From assembly GCA_013375475.1 (NCBI GenBank), contig JABXKD010000031.1, forward strand, positions 1 to 39,826: DNA of 39,826 bases. Reading direction: 5' to 3'. Below are positions 8,944-16,574 of this stretch, piece after piece. Both the position numbers and the translations under genes were made by a program. The notes under the pieces are model-generated. The model saw only the letters and a list, made by a program, of their open reading frames with translations. It was not told the DNA's origin and ran no database searches. This stretch comes from Promethearchaeota archaeon. GTDB taxonomy: Archaea; Asgardarchaeota; Lokiarchaeia; Sigyniarchaeales; SOKP01. Numbering within the stretch: position 1 is the stretch's first letter; each line of letters starts with the position of its first letter.

Positions 8944-9807
8944 TTAGTCCCATAAACTTTCGATTTTTCTAACTTCCTTTTCGCTGGTTCGATGAGTTTT
9001 CCCTCTTTTAAGTATAATTACTATCAATATAGCTGCTATAGTAATACCAATGATTGTAAGCACTATTGGGTCTGTTAGGAATGCAATTAAGTCAAAAGGC
9101 GCTTGTACATTTTTATTTACCGTAATGCTATCGTATAAAGTTCTTCCAAGTGCATCGGTGGCATAGAAAACTATTGTTACTTTTCCGTTTGAAAGAGTAT
9201 TCCAGGTTGGTTGGTCAATAGTTATTACATTAGTTCCAGGAGTGGCTGAAAATTCGAATGTCCTGTTAACTCCTACAATAGTATACCATGTAATGTCGAG
9301 CGTCGCATCATTAATAGTTACAGTAATTTCTGGAGCGTTAATACCATATGTTGCATTACTAGAAGGATGCACAATATCAACTATTGGAAATGATATATCT
9401 TTGATAAGATTTATTGTGTTGAAATTGTTGAGGTCACCTGCGGTATCGTTAGCGAATAGTTCTATTGTGAACGGACCTTCGGGTAAAGCATCCCAGATCA
9501 ATAGATTTAATAGCTGATTGGAATTGTTAGCTAACATAATAGGTGAGTATGGGTTTATAACGTACCAAATCGAATCCAAATTTGCGTCGTTTACTATTAC
9601 ATTGATAAAAGGTCGAATTCCTACTACGGTATTATTTAGTGGCAGATTAATTAATATCGTCGGAGCCGAAGCTTTTGGGAAATCAATCTCATAATTGTAG
9701 GGTTCTTGATTAAGGTTATTCGAATTAATTGAAATGAACAAAAATGCGAATATACTAAATAAGACTAGCAATTGAAAATCTTTGTTTCTATCATTTTTTT
9801 TTTTCAT
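8944..9807 (-). CDS. Secreted, membrane-anchored protein with two Ig-like repeats
   Basis: 287 residues. A signal-anchor sequence lies at about 11-28 after a Lys-rich start. Two related beta-sandwich repeats follow, at about 48-142 and 143-233, with shared elements (PSSNATYG / PLNNTVVG at the start, then INDATLDITWYTI / VNDANLDSIWYVI, then LPEGPFTIELFANDT / LSNGKVTIVFYATDA). This pattern occurs in archaeal and bacterial cell-surface proteins. A single C-terminal membrane helix (about 243-266) is followed by a basic cytosolic tail. Several N-x-S/T sequons suit a glycosylated external domain. Probably an S-layer-associated or adhesion protein; no specific partner can be named. Confidence 0.75.
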   Translation of the reverse strand: MKKKNDRNKDFQLLVLFSIFAFLFISINSNNLNQEPYNYEIDFPKASAPTILINLPLNNTVVGIRPFINVIVNDANLDSIWYVINPYSPIMLANNSNQLLNLLIWDALPEGPFTIELFANDTAGDLNNFNTINLIKDISFPIVDIVHPSSNATYGINAPEITVTINDATLDITWYTIVGVNRTFEFSATPGTNVITIDQPTWNTLSNGKVTIVFYATDALGRTLYDSITVNKNVQAPFDLIAFLTDPIVLTIIGITIAAILIVIILKRGKTHRTSEKEVRKIESLWD

Positions 9808-9965
9808 TAAGAAAACACTGGTTTTTATAAACGAATTTCTATTTAAGAAGAATTTAAGAAATTTAGCAATATTAATTTTGGCTTTTTAATTATCTAAACG
9901 TCATAATAATTTTGTCTATTAATTTTTACATGAGTAAAAACGATAAAATGATATCTAAAATAGAA

Positions 9966-9997
9966 TTAGTTAAAAATAAAAATAACTAAAAAGAAAA
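9966..9997 (-). terminator. Probable terminator of the fwd operon
   Basis: Immediately after the fwdC stop the minus strand reads through T-rich sequence that includes a 7-bp inverted repeat (arms at 9966-9972 and 9983-9989, TTAGTTA/TAACTAA) around an A/T loop. Position at the end of the five-gene operon supports a transcription stop. Confidence 0.45.
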
Positions 9998-10807
9998 TTA
10001 AACAGCAACAAATAACCTGCCATTAGTTTCTTTCTTAACGGTGTGATCTCCGCTATATTCAATAAATTTTCCTTTAATCACTTCTCCGTTTGGAAGCTGA
10101 ACTTCTTTGACTTCTCCTACTTTCTTATATGAGGGTAGAAGTCTTAAAACTTTTCCCTTGATTACTATGCTTCCCCAGGCTTGATCTGCTCCGGCACAAC
10201 GATCCACATTTCCCTCGACAACTATAGTTCCTCCATGGTTATGAACTCCCAAAAAGGATTCTGCGCTACCACAATATAGAGTTGGCCACTTATTTGCGGG
10301 TTTTGAACTCTTAGCCCAAAGCATGGATTCCACTCCTACCTTGCCTTTAACTTTAATAATACCGTTCTTCATACCCTGCCAAAAGCCTCTATAAGCGGAA
10401 CCAACGTAATGTCCGGCGTCTCCATTTATTTCAAGTTCGCCACCTTGGAGCATAGCACCAGCCCAATCATCAGCGTTTCCATGTACCACTATTTTTCCCC
10501 CCGACATATTGTTTCCTACATGCATTCCTACGGCACTATTTATCTCGATTTCTCCACCGGTCATTTTTTCGCCAATTCGCTTAACATTAGATAGATCACC
10601 ATCCATAATAATCTTAGTATTTGCAACCTCGGTTGATTTTCCAGACACATCAAAAAAATCGCCTATCTTTACCTTTTTTGTTGCATAATACAACGGTAGT
10701 TTTTTAATCTCAGCAACAGTTTTGCCAGCAAAGTTATCTGGGGTAATACTATCTGCTTCTAATGGGAATTCGAGCTTTTTCTTTATTTTTAATTTGATTT
10801 CGTCCAC
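9998..10807 (-). CDS. fwdC: Formylmethanofuran dehydrogenase subunit C
   Basis: 269 residues from a GTG start, 3 bases after fwdB, with an AGGTG ribosome site inside the fwdB end. The middle and C-terminal parts are the GltB3-like right-handed beta-helix, seen as repeated G-xx-G-xxx-G turns such as GMHVGNNMSGG, GNADDWAGAMLQGG and GDAGHYVGSAYRGFWQG. FwdC forms part of the scaffold linking the FwdBD redox unit to the FwdA hydrolase in methanogens. It is the last gene of fwdGFDBC. Length and repeat content match canonical FwdC. No FwdA gene follows, so what docks on the helix here is open. Confidence 0.9.
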   Translation of the reverse strand: MDEIKLKIKKKLEFPLEADSITPDNFAGKTVAEIKKLPLYYATKKVKIGDFFDVSGKSTEVANTKIIMDGDLSNVKRIGEKMTGGEIEINSAVGMHVGNNMSGGKIVVHGNADDWAGAMLQGGELEINGDAGHYVGSAYRGFWQGMKNGIIKVKGKVGVESMLWAKSSKPANKWPTLYCGSAESFLGVHNHGGTIVVEGNVDRCAGADQAWGSIVIKGKVLRLLPSYKKVGEVKEVQLPNGEVIKGKFIEYSGDHTVKKETNGRLFVAV

Positions 10808-10810
10808 GAT

Positions 10811-12136
10811 TTATTCACCTAACTTCTCCCTTACTTTTTCAATTATTCTTTCTAAAATCTCATTGTCAGATAAACATTCTCCAGGTGCTTCTTTTACTTT
10901 TCTTAGTCTTAAAGGAACTTTATCCATTCGGTACGCAGTTCCTTCACATTCAATTCCCGCGATTGCTGCGGGTAATACGACATCTGCAAATTCGGAGGTT
11001 GGTGTTTTGTGTGGTTCAATTGCAATTAGAGGATGTTTAAATAAATTCTTTACTGATGCTGCGGGAAAATTACTTCCTGGATCAGAAGCGACGATTAAAG
11101 CAGCGTCAACTTCGTCCCGCATTAGAAGATCAACGGAAGAGAATTCTCCAGGGTTATAGCGAGGAAAACCTCGTGAAAAGTCGATAGAATAAGCATAGCC
11201 GGTGTTCCACAGGAACACTTGATTTGCGCCTGCGACATTGTAATGTCCACGCATTGGAATTAGAATGAATTTAGTATAATCATTTAATTCAGTAACTAAA
11301 CGTATAGCCGTATCTATGTTACGATGATGTGCTAAGCTCTGAGTTAAACCCATACCAAAGAAAATCACTCCAAAATTGCATGATTTTAAAGTCTCTACTA
11401 ACTCTTTAATATCCTCTATAGATACGCCGGAAACCTCCTTTACATCTAAATCGGATCCTCTTAAAACTGCCCGGATTGCTTGAATTAATTCGTAGTCTTC
11501 ATTAGGATTTACTTTAATATACTTATCTGCAATTTGTGCAGTATGAGTATATCTTGGATCAACAACTATTATATTTCTATCGTTCCTGCCATCAGTTCTA
11601 AAATAACCTCGAATAAAATCGCTATATCTGCTTAAGTGCCTTGGATGGGCATGAACTGGGTTTGATCCCCAAAAAATGATTGTATCTGCTCTGTTTTTAA
11701 TTTCTCCCAATGTAGATAAGGATGCTCCTACGTCTTGAATTGCGAGTAAACTAGGTCCGTGACAGACTGATGCTGTATTGTCTAAAAGTGCGTTTAACAT
11801 CTCTGCTAACTCAACACCTCTGCTTTGAGCTTCGCATTCTGTGCTGGAAAATCCATAAAGTAGCGGTCTTTGAGCGTCTACTAGGATATCAGCGGCTTTT
11901 TCGATAGCTTCGCCCCACGAAACCTCTACAAGTTCTCCATCTTTTCTAACTAACGGTTTTGTATATCGATGATCGCTAGGATTAGCAGCGAAATATTTCT
12001 TAGTACCAATTTGACAACCATTCCTGACTTCTACTACTTGATCCGTTTTTAAATCAACATCTACTTCAAGATCGTCGCAGAGAGTTCCACAAAATGGACA
12101 ACAAACATCCTTAATAGTTTTTACTTTTTCTACCAT
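10811..12136 (-). CDS. fwdB: Formylmethanofuran dehydrogenase subunit B (W/Mo-bis-MGD catalytic subunit)
   Basis: 441 residues, normal length for the family. One [4Fe-4S] cluster is bound by the N-terminal CPFCGTLC set plus C41 in NGCQIG. The metal ligand cysteine is C125 in TASVCHGPSL, the position of the W/Mo-binding Cys (or Sec) in methanogen FwdB. Later segments (FWGSNPVHAHPRH, VVDPRYTHTA, VLPAAIAGIECEGTAYRMD) match the molybdopterin oxidoreductase fold. It reduces CO2 to formate with electrons from ferredoxin clusters. Operon position is between fwdD and fwdC with short gaps. Confidence 0.93.
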   Translation of the reverse strand: MVEKVKTIKDVCCPFCGTLCDDLEVDVDLKTDQVVEVRNGCQIGTKKYFAANPSDHRYTKPLVRKDGELVEVSWGEAIEKAADILVDAQRPLLYGFSSTECEAQSRGVELAEMLNALLDNTASVCHGPSLLAIQDVGASLSTLGEIKNRADTIIFWGSNPVHAHPRHLSRYSDFIRGYFRTDGRNDRNIIVVDPRYTHTAQIADKYIKVNPNEDYELIQAIRAVLRGSDLDVKEVSGVSIEDIKELVETLKSCNFGVIFFGMGLTQSLAHHRNIDTAIRLVTELNDYTKFILIPMRGHYNVAGANQVFLWNTGYAYSIDFSRGFPRYNPGEFSSVDLLMRDEVDAALIVASDPGSNFPAASVKNLFKHPLIAIEPHKTPTSEFADVVLPAAIAGIECEGTAYRMDKVPLRLRKVKEAPGECLSDNEILERIIEKVREKLGE

Positions 12137-12147
12137 AATTATCTCCT

Positions 12148-12543
12148 TTAAGCCTCTTTTAATTGTCCTATTAATTCTAGAGCATCCAATACTTTTCCAT
12201 TATTTACTACTTCTACTTTCGCTTGAATTCCTTTATAATTGGGAGTACCACATCCTTGAGAACTAGGATTTACAAGCTGATTTGCCCAAGGCCCCATTGG
12301 AATAAAAATAATACCAGGATGAGGTCCTTCTTCAGTTATTGTAGAGTATACTATGACCTCTCCATAATCTGTTATAACTTTAACTGGGGTTCCGACAATA
12401 CAATCAAGCTTTTTAAAATCATCAGCATCAAATGTGCAGATACCAGCAGCCCGAACGTTCTCTCTTGACACTTTTCCGCCTTCAAGAGCTACTCCTTGAC
12501 TTATAGTACGTCCAGTTAAAAGAATTAAGTTGTCCATACTCAT
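12148..12543 (-). CDS. fwdD: Formylmethanofuran dehydrogenase subunit D
   Basis: 131 residues forming the small molybdopterin dinucleotide-binding (DMSO reductase C-terminal-like) barrel. It has LLTGRTISQG at the start and IFIPMGPWANQLVNP further on, both usual in FwdD. It completes the cofactor-binding fold of FwdB. A strong ribosome site (AAAGGAGG) lies in the end of the upstream fwdF, with the ATG shortly after the fwdF stop, so translation is probably coupled. Confidence 0.92.
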   Translation of the reverse strand: MSMDNLILLTGRTISQGVALEGGKVSRENVRAAGICTFDADDFKKLDCIVGTPVKVITDYGEVIVYSTITEEGPHPGIIFIPMGPWANQLVNPSSQGCGTPNYKGIQAKVEVVNNGKVLDALELIGQLKEA

Positions 12544-12544
12544 T

Positions 12545-13255
12545 CTATGCTTCCTCCTTTTTACTCCATCTTAATGTTTTCAATCTTTCTATTAAGGGTG
12601 GCCAATAACATTCTTCAAATTCTCCCGAACTATGAATTTCGGTTATTTCAAGAATTAAGGCCCCTGTCGGGCAGGCGTTGTCGCACGCACCACATGCTAC
12701 ACACGCGTCCTCGTCAACAACTTCTACATTTTTCGACATTTCCCATCCATGCTCAGCTCGTTTAGCAATTTCAATCGAACCTGATGGGCATACTTCAGCG
12801 CAGGATCCACATCCTTTCGCGCATTCTTCGTCAATAACTTTCACTTTTGCTTTAGCCCATTGTTTCGCGATTCTATCGTTTAACAATTTTTTAGTTTCAA
12901 ATTCTAGTGTTGGCATTACTTTTTGAGCAACAAGTGGGATATCTGCTAAATTAATAATTTCGCCATCTTTTTTCATGGTTAAAGCTCCAAAAGGGCAGCA
13001 ATAAACGCAAGTTCCGCAAAAGACACAAAGCTTAGGATCGTAAAGTTCTGGAATTATATCCTCTGTTGTGGGAAAACGACGCGACATACCTACTGGTCCA
13101 CGAGATATTGCTTCTTTGGGACATACTCTAGCGCATGTACCGCATCCGACACATTTTTCTCGGTTTAACACAAGCTCTAAATTTTCAGTAAGAAATTGAA
13201 CTTTAATAGCTTCCTCTTCTTTTGTTATTTTTCTCGATATTTTAGGAAACGACAT
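12545..13255 (-). CDS. fwdF: Polyferredoxin subunit of Fwd complex, four cluster motifs
   Basis: 236 residues with four [4Fe-4S] motifs: C35/38/41/45, C77/80/83/87, C145/149/152/156 and C185/188/191/195. Methanogen FwdF carries eight clusters and is longer, so this is a reduced version. The third motif has an unusual CX3CX2CX3C spacing (CAKGCGSCAEVC). It would carry electrons to FwdB from ferredoxin or an electron-bifurcating partner. The start ATG is 2 bases after the fwdG stop and uses a GGAG site inside fwdG. Confidence 0.85.
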   Translation of the reverse strand: MSFPKISRKITKEEEAIKVQFLTENLELVLNREKCVGCGTCARVCPKEAISRGPVGMSRRFPTTEDIIPELYDPKLCVFCGTCVYCCPFGALTMKKDGEIINLADIPLVAQKVMPTLEFETKKLLNDRIAKQWAKAKVKVIDEECAKGCGSCAEVCPSGSIEIAKRAEHGWEMSKNVEVVDEDACVACGACDNACPTGALILEITEIHSSGEFEECYWPPLIERLKTLRWSKKEEA

Positions 13256-13257
13256 TT

Positions 13258-13515
13258 TTAATCTTTCTCCACATTTTCAATTCTAATTGCTACTTGAGGA
13301 CACATTTTTACACATACACCGCATCCGTCGCAATTAACTTCTCTCTCGTCGCTATAAATGGGTACCGCTATTCCGTTTTTAACAAGAATAACTGCGTTTG
13401 TTTCGTTTAAATAACTCATTTTTCTCAACTCGTTAAAATTAATAGGACAAGACACGACACACGCGTTGCACCCGGTGCATGTGTTTTTGTTTATTTTTAA
13501 TTCGTAGATTTGCAT
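13258..13515 (-). CDS. fwdG: Two-cluster ferredoxin, first gene of fwd operon
   Basis: 85 residues with two [4Fe-4S] motifs: C13/16/19/23 (CTGCNACVVSCP) and C62/65/68/72 (CDGCGVCVKMCP). It matches FwdG in size and place and likely links soluble ferredoxin to the FwdF wire. It leads the operon, with a GGGGT ribosome site about 9-13 bases before the ATG at 13513-13515. It could equally be the missing ferredoxin (delta) subunit for the divergent 2-oxoacid oxidoreductase, which lacks its own (inference). Confidence 0.85.
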   Translation of the reverse strand: MQIYELKINKNTCTGCNACVVSCPINFNELRKMSYLNETNAVILVKNGIAVPIYSDEREVNCDGCGVCVKMCPQVAIRIENVEKD

Positions 13516-13903
13516 GGTTTATTTACCCCTATTTAATAGAGTTAATACCTAATTCTCTAAATTCATATACAGATTCGGTATCTGTTATTCGTTAATATAA
13601 TTATAAAATTAAATTAGATTTTAATTATGATATAAACTTACTTCTTAGAAGGAATTGTGTTTTAAAAAATTTAGTATACGATTTTAAAAGCTCGTCAACA
13701 AATAATTGTTTGAAAGTATTAGCAGAAGGTGGATTTGAAAAAATATTCAAAAAAAAAAAATTTTAGTAGAAATTTCGAGATTCTTAGAAATAGTTTTAAA
13801 CGCGTTCAGTTTTCTAAATCTTAAAATTAGGATTTATAACCTATATGTTTAAATATTTTAGGGCTAATTCAAAACTTAGTCGAAATAAATGAGGTTTAAA
13901 TAA
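13516..13903. promoter_or_regulatory. 388-base divergent control region between fwdG and korA
   Basis: Non-coding, very AT-rich gap holding the promoters of two divergent redox operons. It contains a 12-base A run near 13749-13760. Plus-strand TATA and ribosome sites for the oxidoreductase are listed separately. I see no tRNA, hairpin RNA or open frame of note in it. Shared control of both operons is possible but not shown. Confidence 0.6.
13848..13856 (+). promoter_or_regulatory. Probable TATA box of the 2-oxoacid oxidoreductase operon
   Basis: TTTAAATAT lies about 48-56 bases before the ATG at 13904, leaving a leader of roughly 20-25 bases. That leader contains a GAGGT ribosome site (13891-13895), eight bases before the ATG. 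The match and spacing fit an archaeal promoter; no experiment supports it. Confidence 0.45.
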
Positions 13904-15565
13904 ATGGTTCAAGATATATTCACCTTTTTAGTTGGAGGTAAAGCTGGAGAAGGTGTTAAAAAAGCAGGCTCTGTTGCAGCACACATTTTTTCAAGTTTAG
14001 GTCGTCACGTCTTTCAAATGGATGACTATATGAGTTTGATTCGAGGGGGGCATAACTTTTCAGTTGTAAGTACGTCAACAAGAAAGCTGACTAGTCAATA
14101 TATGAAAGCCGATCTTGTCGTCAATTTTGACAAGAGGAGCTGTGAAACTCATATGAACGACATCGCAGATAATGGGATAATGGTATATAATTCGGATGAG
14201 ATGGAAACTATTGAAGGAATCGGTATTCCGTTAAGTTCGGAGGCAGATAAGTATCCTATGAAAAAGCTTATGTACGGTGTAGGAGCCGTAGCAGTTTTAT
14301 CAAGTACAATTGGATTCAATAAAGATCAAATGAATAAGATAATTGGTACTCAATACCCTCGAGGAATTGAAGAAAATATTAAATTTGCAAGTAGTATTTA
14401 TGATATGGTAAAGGTCGGTTGTGAAAATAAATTCCCGTTAGAACATGGAGATAAAGAGAGAAAGATCATAACTGGAAACGAATCAATTTGTCTTGGGGCT
14501 TTAGCTGGTGGATTGAACGTGTATTATGGGTATCCAATGACCCCTGCTTCGACAATTTTGCATTTCCTTGCCAACCAAGCTGAAAATTTTGGATTAGCAG
14601 TTGTCCATCCTGAAAGTGAAATTGCCGTAATTAATTTAGCAGTAGGTTCTTCTTTTGCTGGAGCGAAAACAATGGTTGGCACAAGTGGTGGGGGATTCGC
14701 CCTTATGACCGAAGGATATTCTTTAGCAGGAATTACCGAAGCCCCCGTCTTAATTGTCTTATCTCAACGTCCGGGACCTGCTACCGGTGTTCCTACTTAT
14801 ACTGAACAAGCCGACCTATCGTTTGCTCTAACGGCGGGACATGGAGACTTTTTAAGGATAGTCGCATCTCCCGCTACAGTTGAAGAAGCTTTTTACTTAA
14901 CGACAGAAATGTTAGATTTAGTCTGGAAATTTCAAACTCCGGGTATTCTACTTACTGAGAAGCACTTATCTGAGAGCGCGATGACTGTAGATATTGATCC
15001 AACGAGAGCTAAGTGGGCGGAACCTATTCTTCATAGTGATGGTAAGTATAATAGGTACCTTGATACTAATGATGGTGTATCACCAATGTTTTTTCCTCCT
15101 TCGAATGAAGTCATCAAGTGGAATAGTTATGAACATGACGAATATGGAATTACAACGGAGGATGCAAAAATGATCGCTAAAATGCATGAAAAACGACATA
15201 AAAAAGTTGATGCGCTGTTAGAATATCTCAAAGATAAAGAAACTGTTAACATCATCCGGGGGAAGCATCCAACTAATATATTCGCATACGGATCGACTTA
15301 CATGAGCGTTTTAGAAGCGCTTAGGTATGGAAAATTAAATCCAACTATCGTTCAACCTATATTTTTAAGCCCATTACCTACTTGGGAATTAGAAGAATTC
15401 AAAGATCAAGAAAACATAGTTGTTGAACAGAGTATTTCTGGTCAATTCACCCAACTTTTATCAGGAAAGGCGGGTATAAATGTGAGAACGACTATTAAGC
15501 GCTACGATGGACGCCCATTTGATCCAATTGAATTATCCCATCAAATTAAGGAGGTGCTGAAATAA
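13904..15565 (+). CDS. korA: 2-oxoacid:ferredoxin oxidoreductase, fused gamma-alpha subunit
   Basis: 553 residues. The first 180 or so are the gamma domain (GGKAGEGVKKAG, then MDDYMSLIRGGHNF), fused to the alpha domain carrying the pyrimidine-binding part of the TPP site (YYGYPMTPAST, PESEIAVINLAVGSSFAGAK, TSGGGFALMTEG). Such gamma-alpha fusions with a separate beta subunit occur for 2-oxoglutarate, pyruvate and branched-chain 2-oxoacid enzymes. The substrate cannot be set from motifs here. The enzyme turns a 2-oxoacid plus CoA into acyl-CoA, CO2 and reduced ferredoxin, or runs in reverse. A GAGGT ribosome site precedes the ATG. The next gene begins two bases after its stop. Confidence 0.92.
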   Translation: MVQDIFTFLVGGKAGEGVKKAGSVAAHIFSSLGRHVFQMDDYMSLIRGGHNFSVVSTSTRKLTSQYMKADLVVNFDKRSCETHMNDIADNGIMVYNSDEMETIEGIGIPLSSEADKYPMKKLMYGVGAVAVLSSTIGFNKDQMNKIIGTQYPRGIEENIKFASSIYDMVKVGCENKFPLEHGDKERKIITGNESICLGALAGGLNVYYGYPMTPASTILHFLANQAENFGLAVVHPESEIAVINLAVGSSFAGAKTMVGTSGGGFALMTEGYSLAGITEAPVLIVLSQRPGPATGVPTYTEQADLSFALTAGHGDFLRIVASPATVEEAFYLTTEMLDLVWKFQTPGILLTEKHLSESAMTVDIDPTRAKWAEPILHSDGKYNRYLDTNDGVSPMFFPPSNEVIKWNSYEHDEYGITTEDAKMIAKMHEKRHKKVDALLEYLKDKETVNIIRGKHPTNIFAYGSTYMSVLEALRYGKLNPTIVQPIFLSPLPTWELEEFKDQENIVVEQSISGQFTQLLSGKAGINVRTTIKRYDGRPFDPIELSHQIKEVLK

Positions 15566-15566
15566 A

Positions 15567-16400
15567 ATGACATTTGAGACAAACGCTGAAATTACATGGT
15601 GCCCTGGATGTGGGAATTATGGGATTCGCACCGCTTTTCAGAACGCAGTCCTCGAATTAGAAAAGAAGGGTGTAAGAAGAGAAAATATCGTAATATCTTC
15701 AGGAATAGGTTGCCATGCGAAACTATTCGATTATGTGAACTTGAGCGGGATTTATGGATTACACGGTAGGAACAGTTCGAATGCCGAGGGAATAAAAATC
15801 GCAAATCCCGAATTAAAAGTAGTAACATTTTCTGGTGATGGAAACGGTTTAGGCGAGGGTTTAGCTCATACAGTTTATGCCGCTAAAAGAAATCAAGATA
15901 TTACATTGATCCTACATAATAATAATGTCTATGCATTGACTACAGGGCAATTCTCATCTTTGACTCCGCCAGGTTGGAGAGGTCCATCCACCCCTAGAGG
16001 GAGTTTTGAGATACCATTCAATGCAATATCGCTCATGATTGAAGTAGGAGCAACATTTGTCGCAAGAAGTTATGCTGGAGATATTAAACATTTGACTGAA
16101 ACCCTAATAAAGGCTATAGAACATGAGGGATTCTCTTTCATTGAAGTTCTCCAACCAGCAATGCCCTATCATAAATGGGAGGAATACAAAGATAAGATTG
16201 AATTATTAAGCGAGAAACCTAAATCAAAAGAAGAAGCTCTCGAGATTGCACATAAAGCACATCGATTTACAATAGGTATCTTTCATCAAGAAATTAGAGA
16301 AGTATACCATAAGGGTCTGTATGGGAATTTAAATCCTGTGAAAAACAGCATTTCGCGAAAAATAAGACTAGAAAAGATTAATGAAATTTTAAAATACTAA
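15567..16400 (+). CDS. korB: 2-oxoacid:ferredoxin oxidoreductase beta subunit (TPP-binding)
   Basis: 277 residues. CPGCGN near the N-terminus gives two of the cluster cysteines and GIGCHAKL a further one. The TPP/Mg site is GDGNGLGEG with the downstream LHNNNVYALTTGQ. The start sits just past the korA stop, with an AAGGAGGTG ribosome site (15548-15556) inside korA, so translation is tightly coupled. No delta ferredoxin subunit follows, so an external ferredoxin such as the divergent FwdG-like protein may take the electrons. Together the two genes form a complete minimal KorAB-type enzyme. Confidence 0.92.
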   Translation: MTFETNAEITWCPGCGNYGIRTAFQNAVLELEKKGVRRENIVISSGIGCHAKLFDYVNLSGIYGLHGRNSSNAEGIKIANPELKVVTFSGDGNGLGEGLAHTVYAAKRNQDITLILHNNNVYALTTGQFSSLTPPGWRGPSTPRGSFEIPFNAISLMIEVGATFVARSYAGDIKHLTETLIKAIEHEGFSFIEVLQPAMPYHKWEEYKDKIELLSEKPKSKEEALEIAHKAHRFTIGIFHQEIREVYHKGLYGNLNPVKNSISRKIRLEKINEILKY

Positions 16401-16574
16401 TTTATTTCATTAAAATCCCATCTGAGCCCAAATTTAGAAGCTTCTATTGTTAATGCTGTGTAATATTTTAAAAACCCTACACACTTATGAGTAAACAGAA
16501 ACATATTAAAATTAAAATGTCATAAATATACATAAACAATTTAACTAAATAATATTAAAAAAAAATGATGAGAA

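Noticed and set aside
10722..11159. 145-codon plus-strand open frame over fwdB/fwdC
   Set aside because: It lies opposite well-supported fwdB and fwdC coding sequence and shows no family motif. It reads as a shadow frame.
13516..13903. tRNA or structured RNA in the divergent gap
   Set aside because: No cloverleaf or T-arm motif (GGTTCGAATCC type) was seen; the sequence is plain AT-rich.
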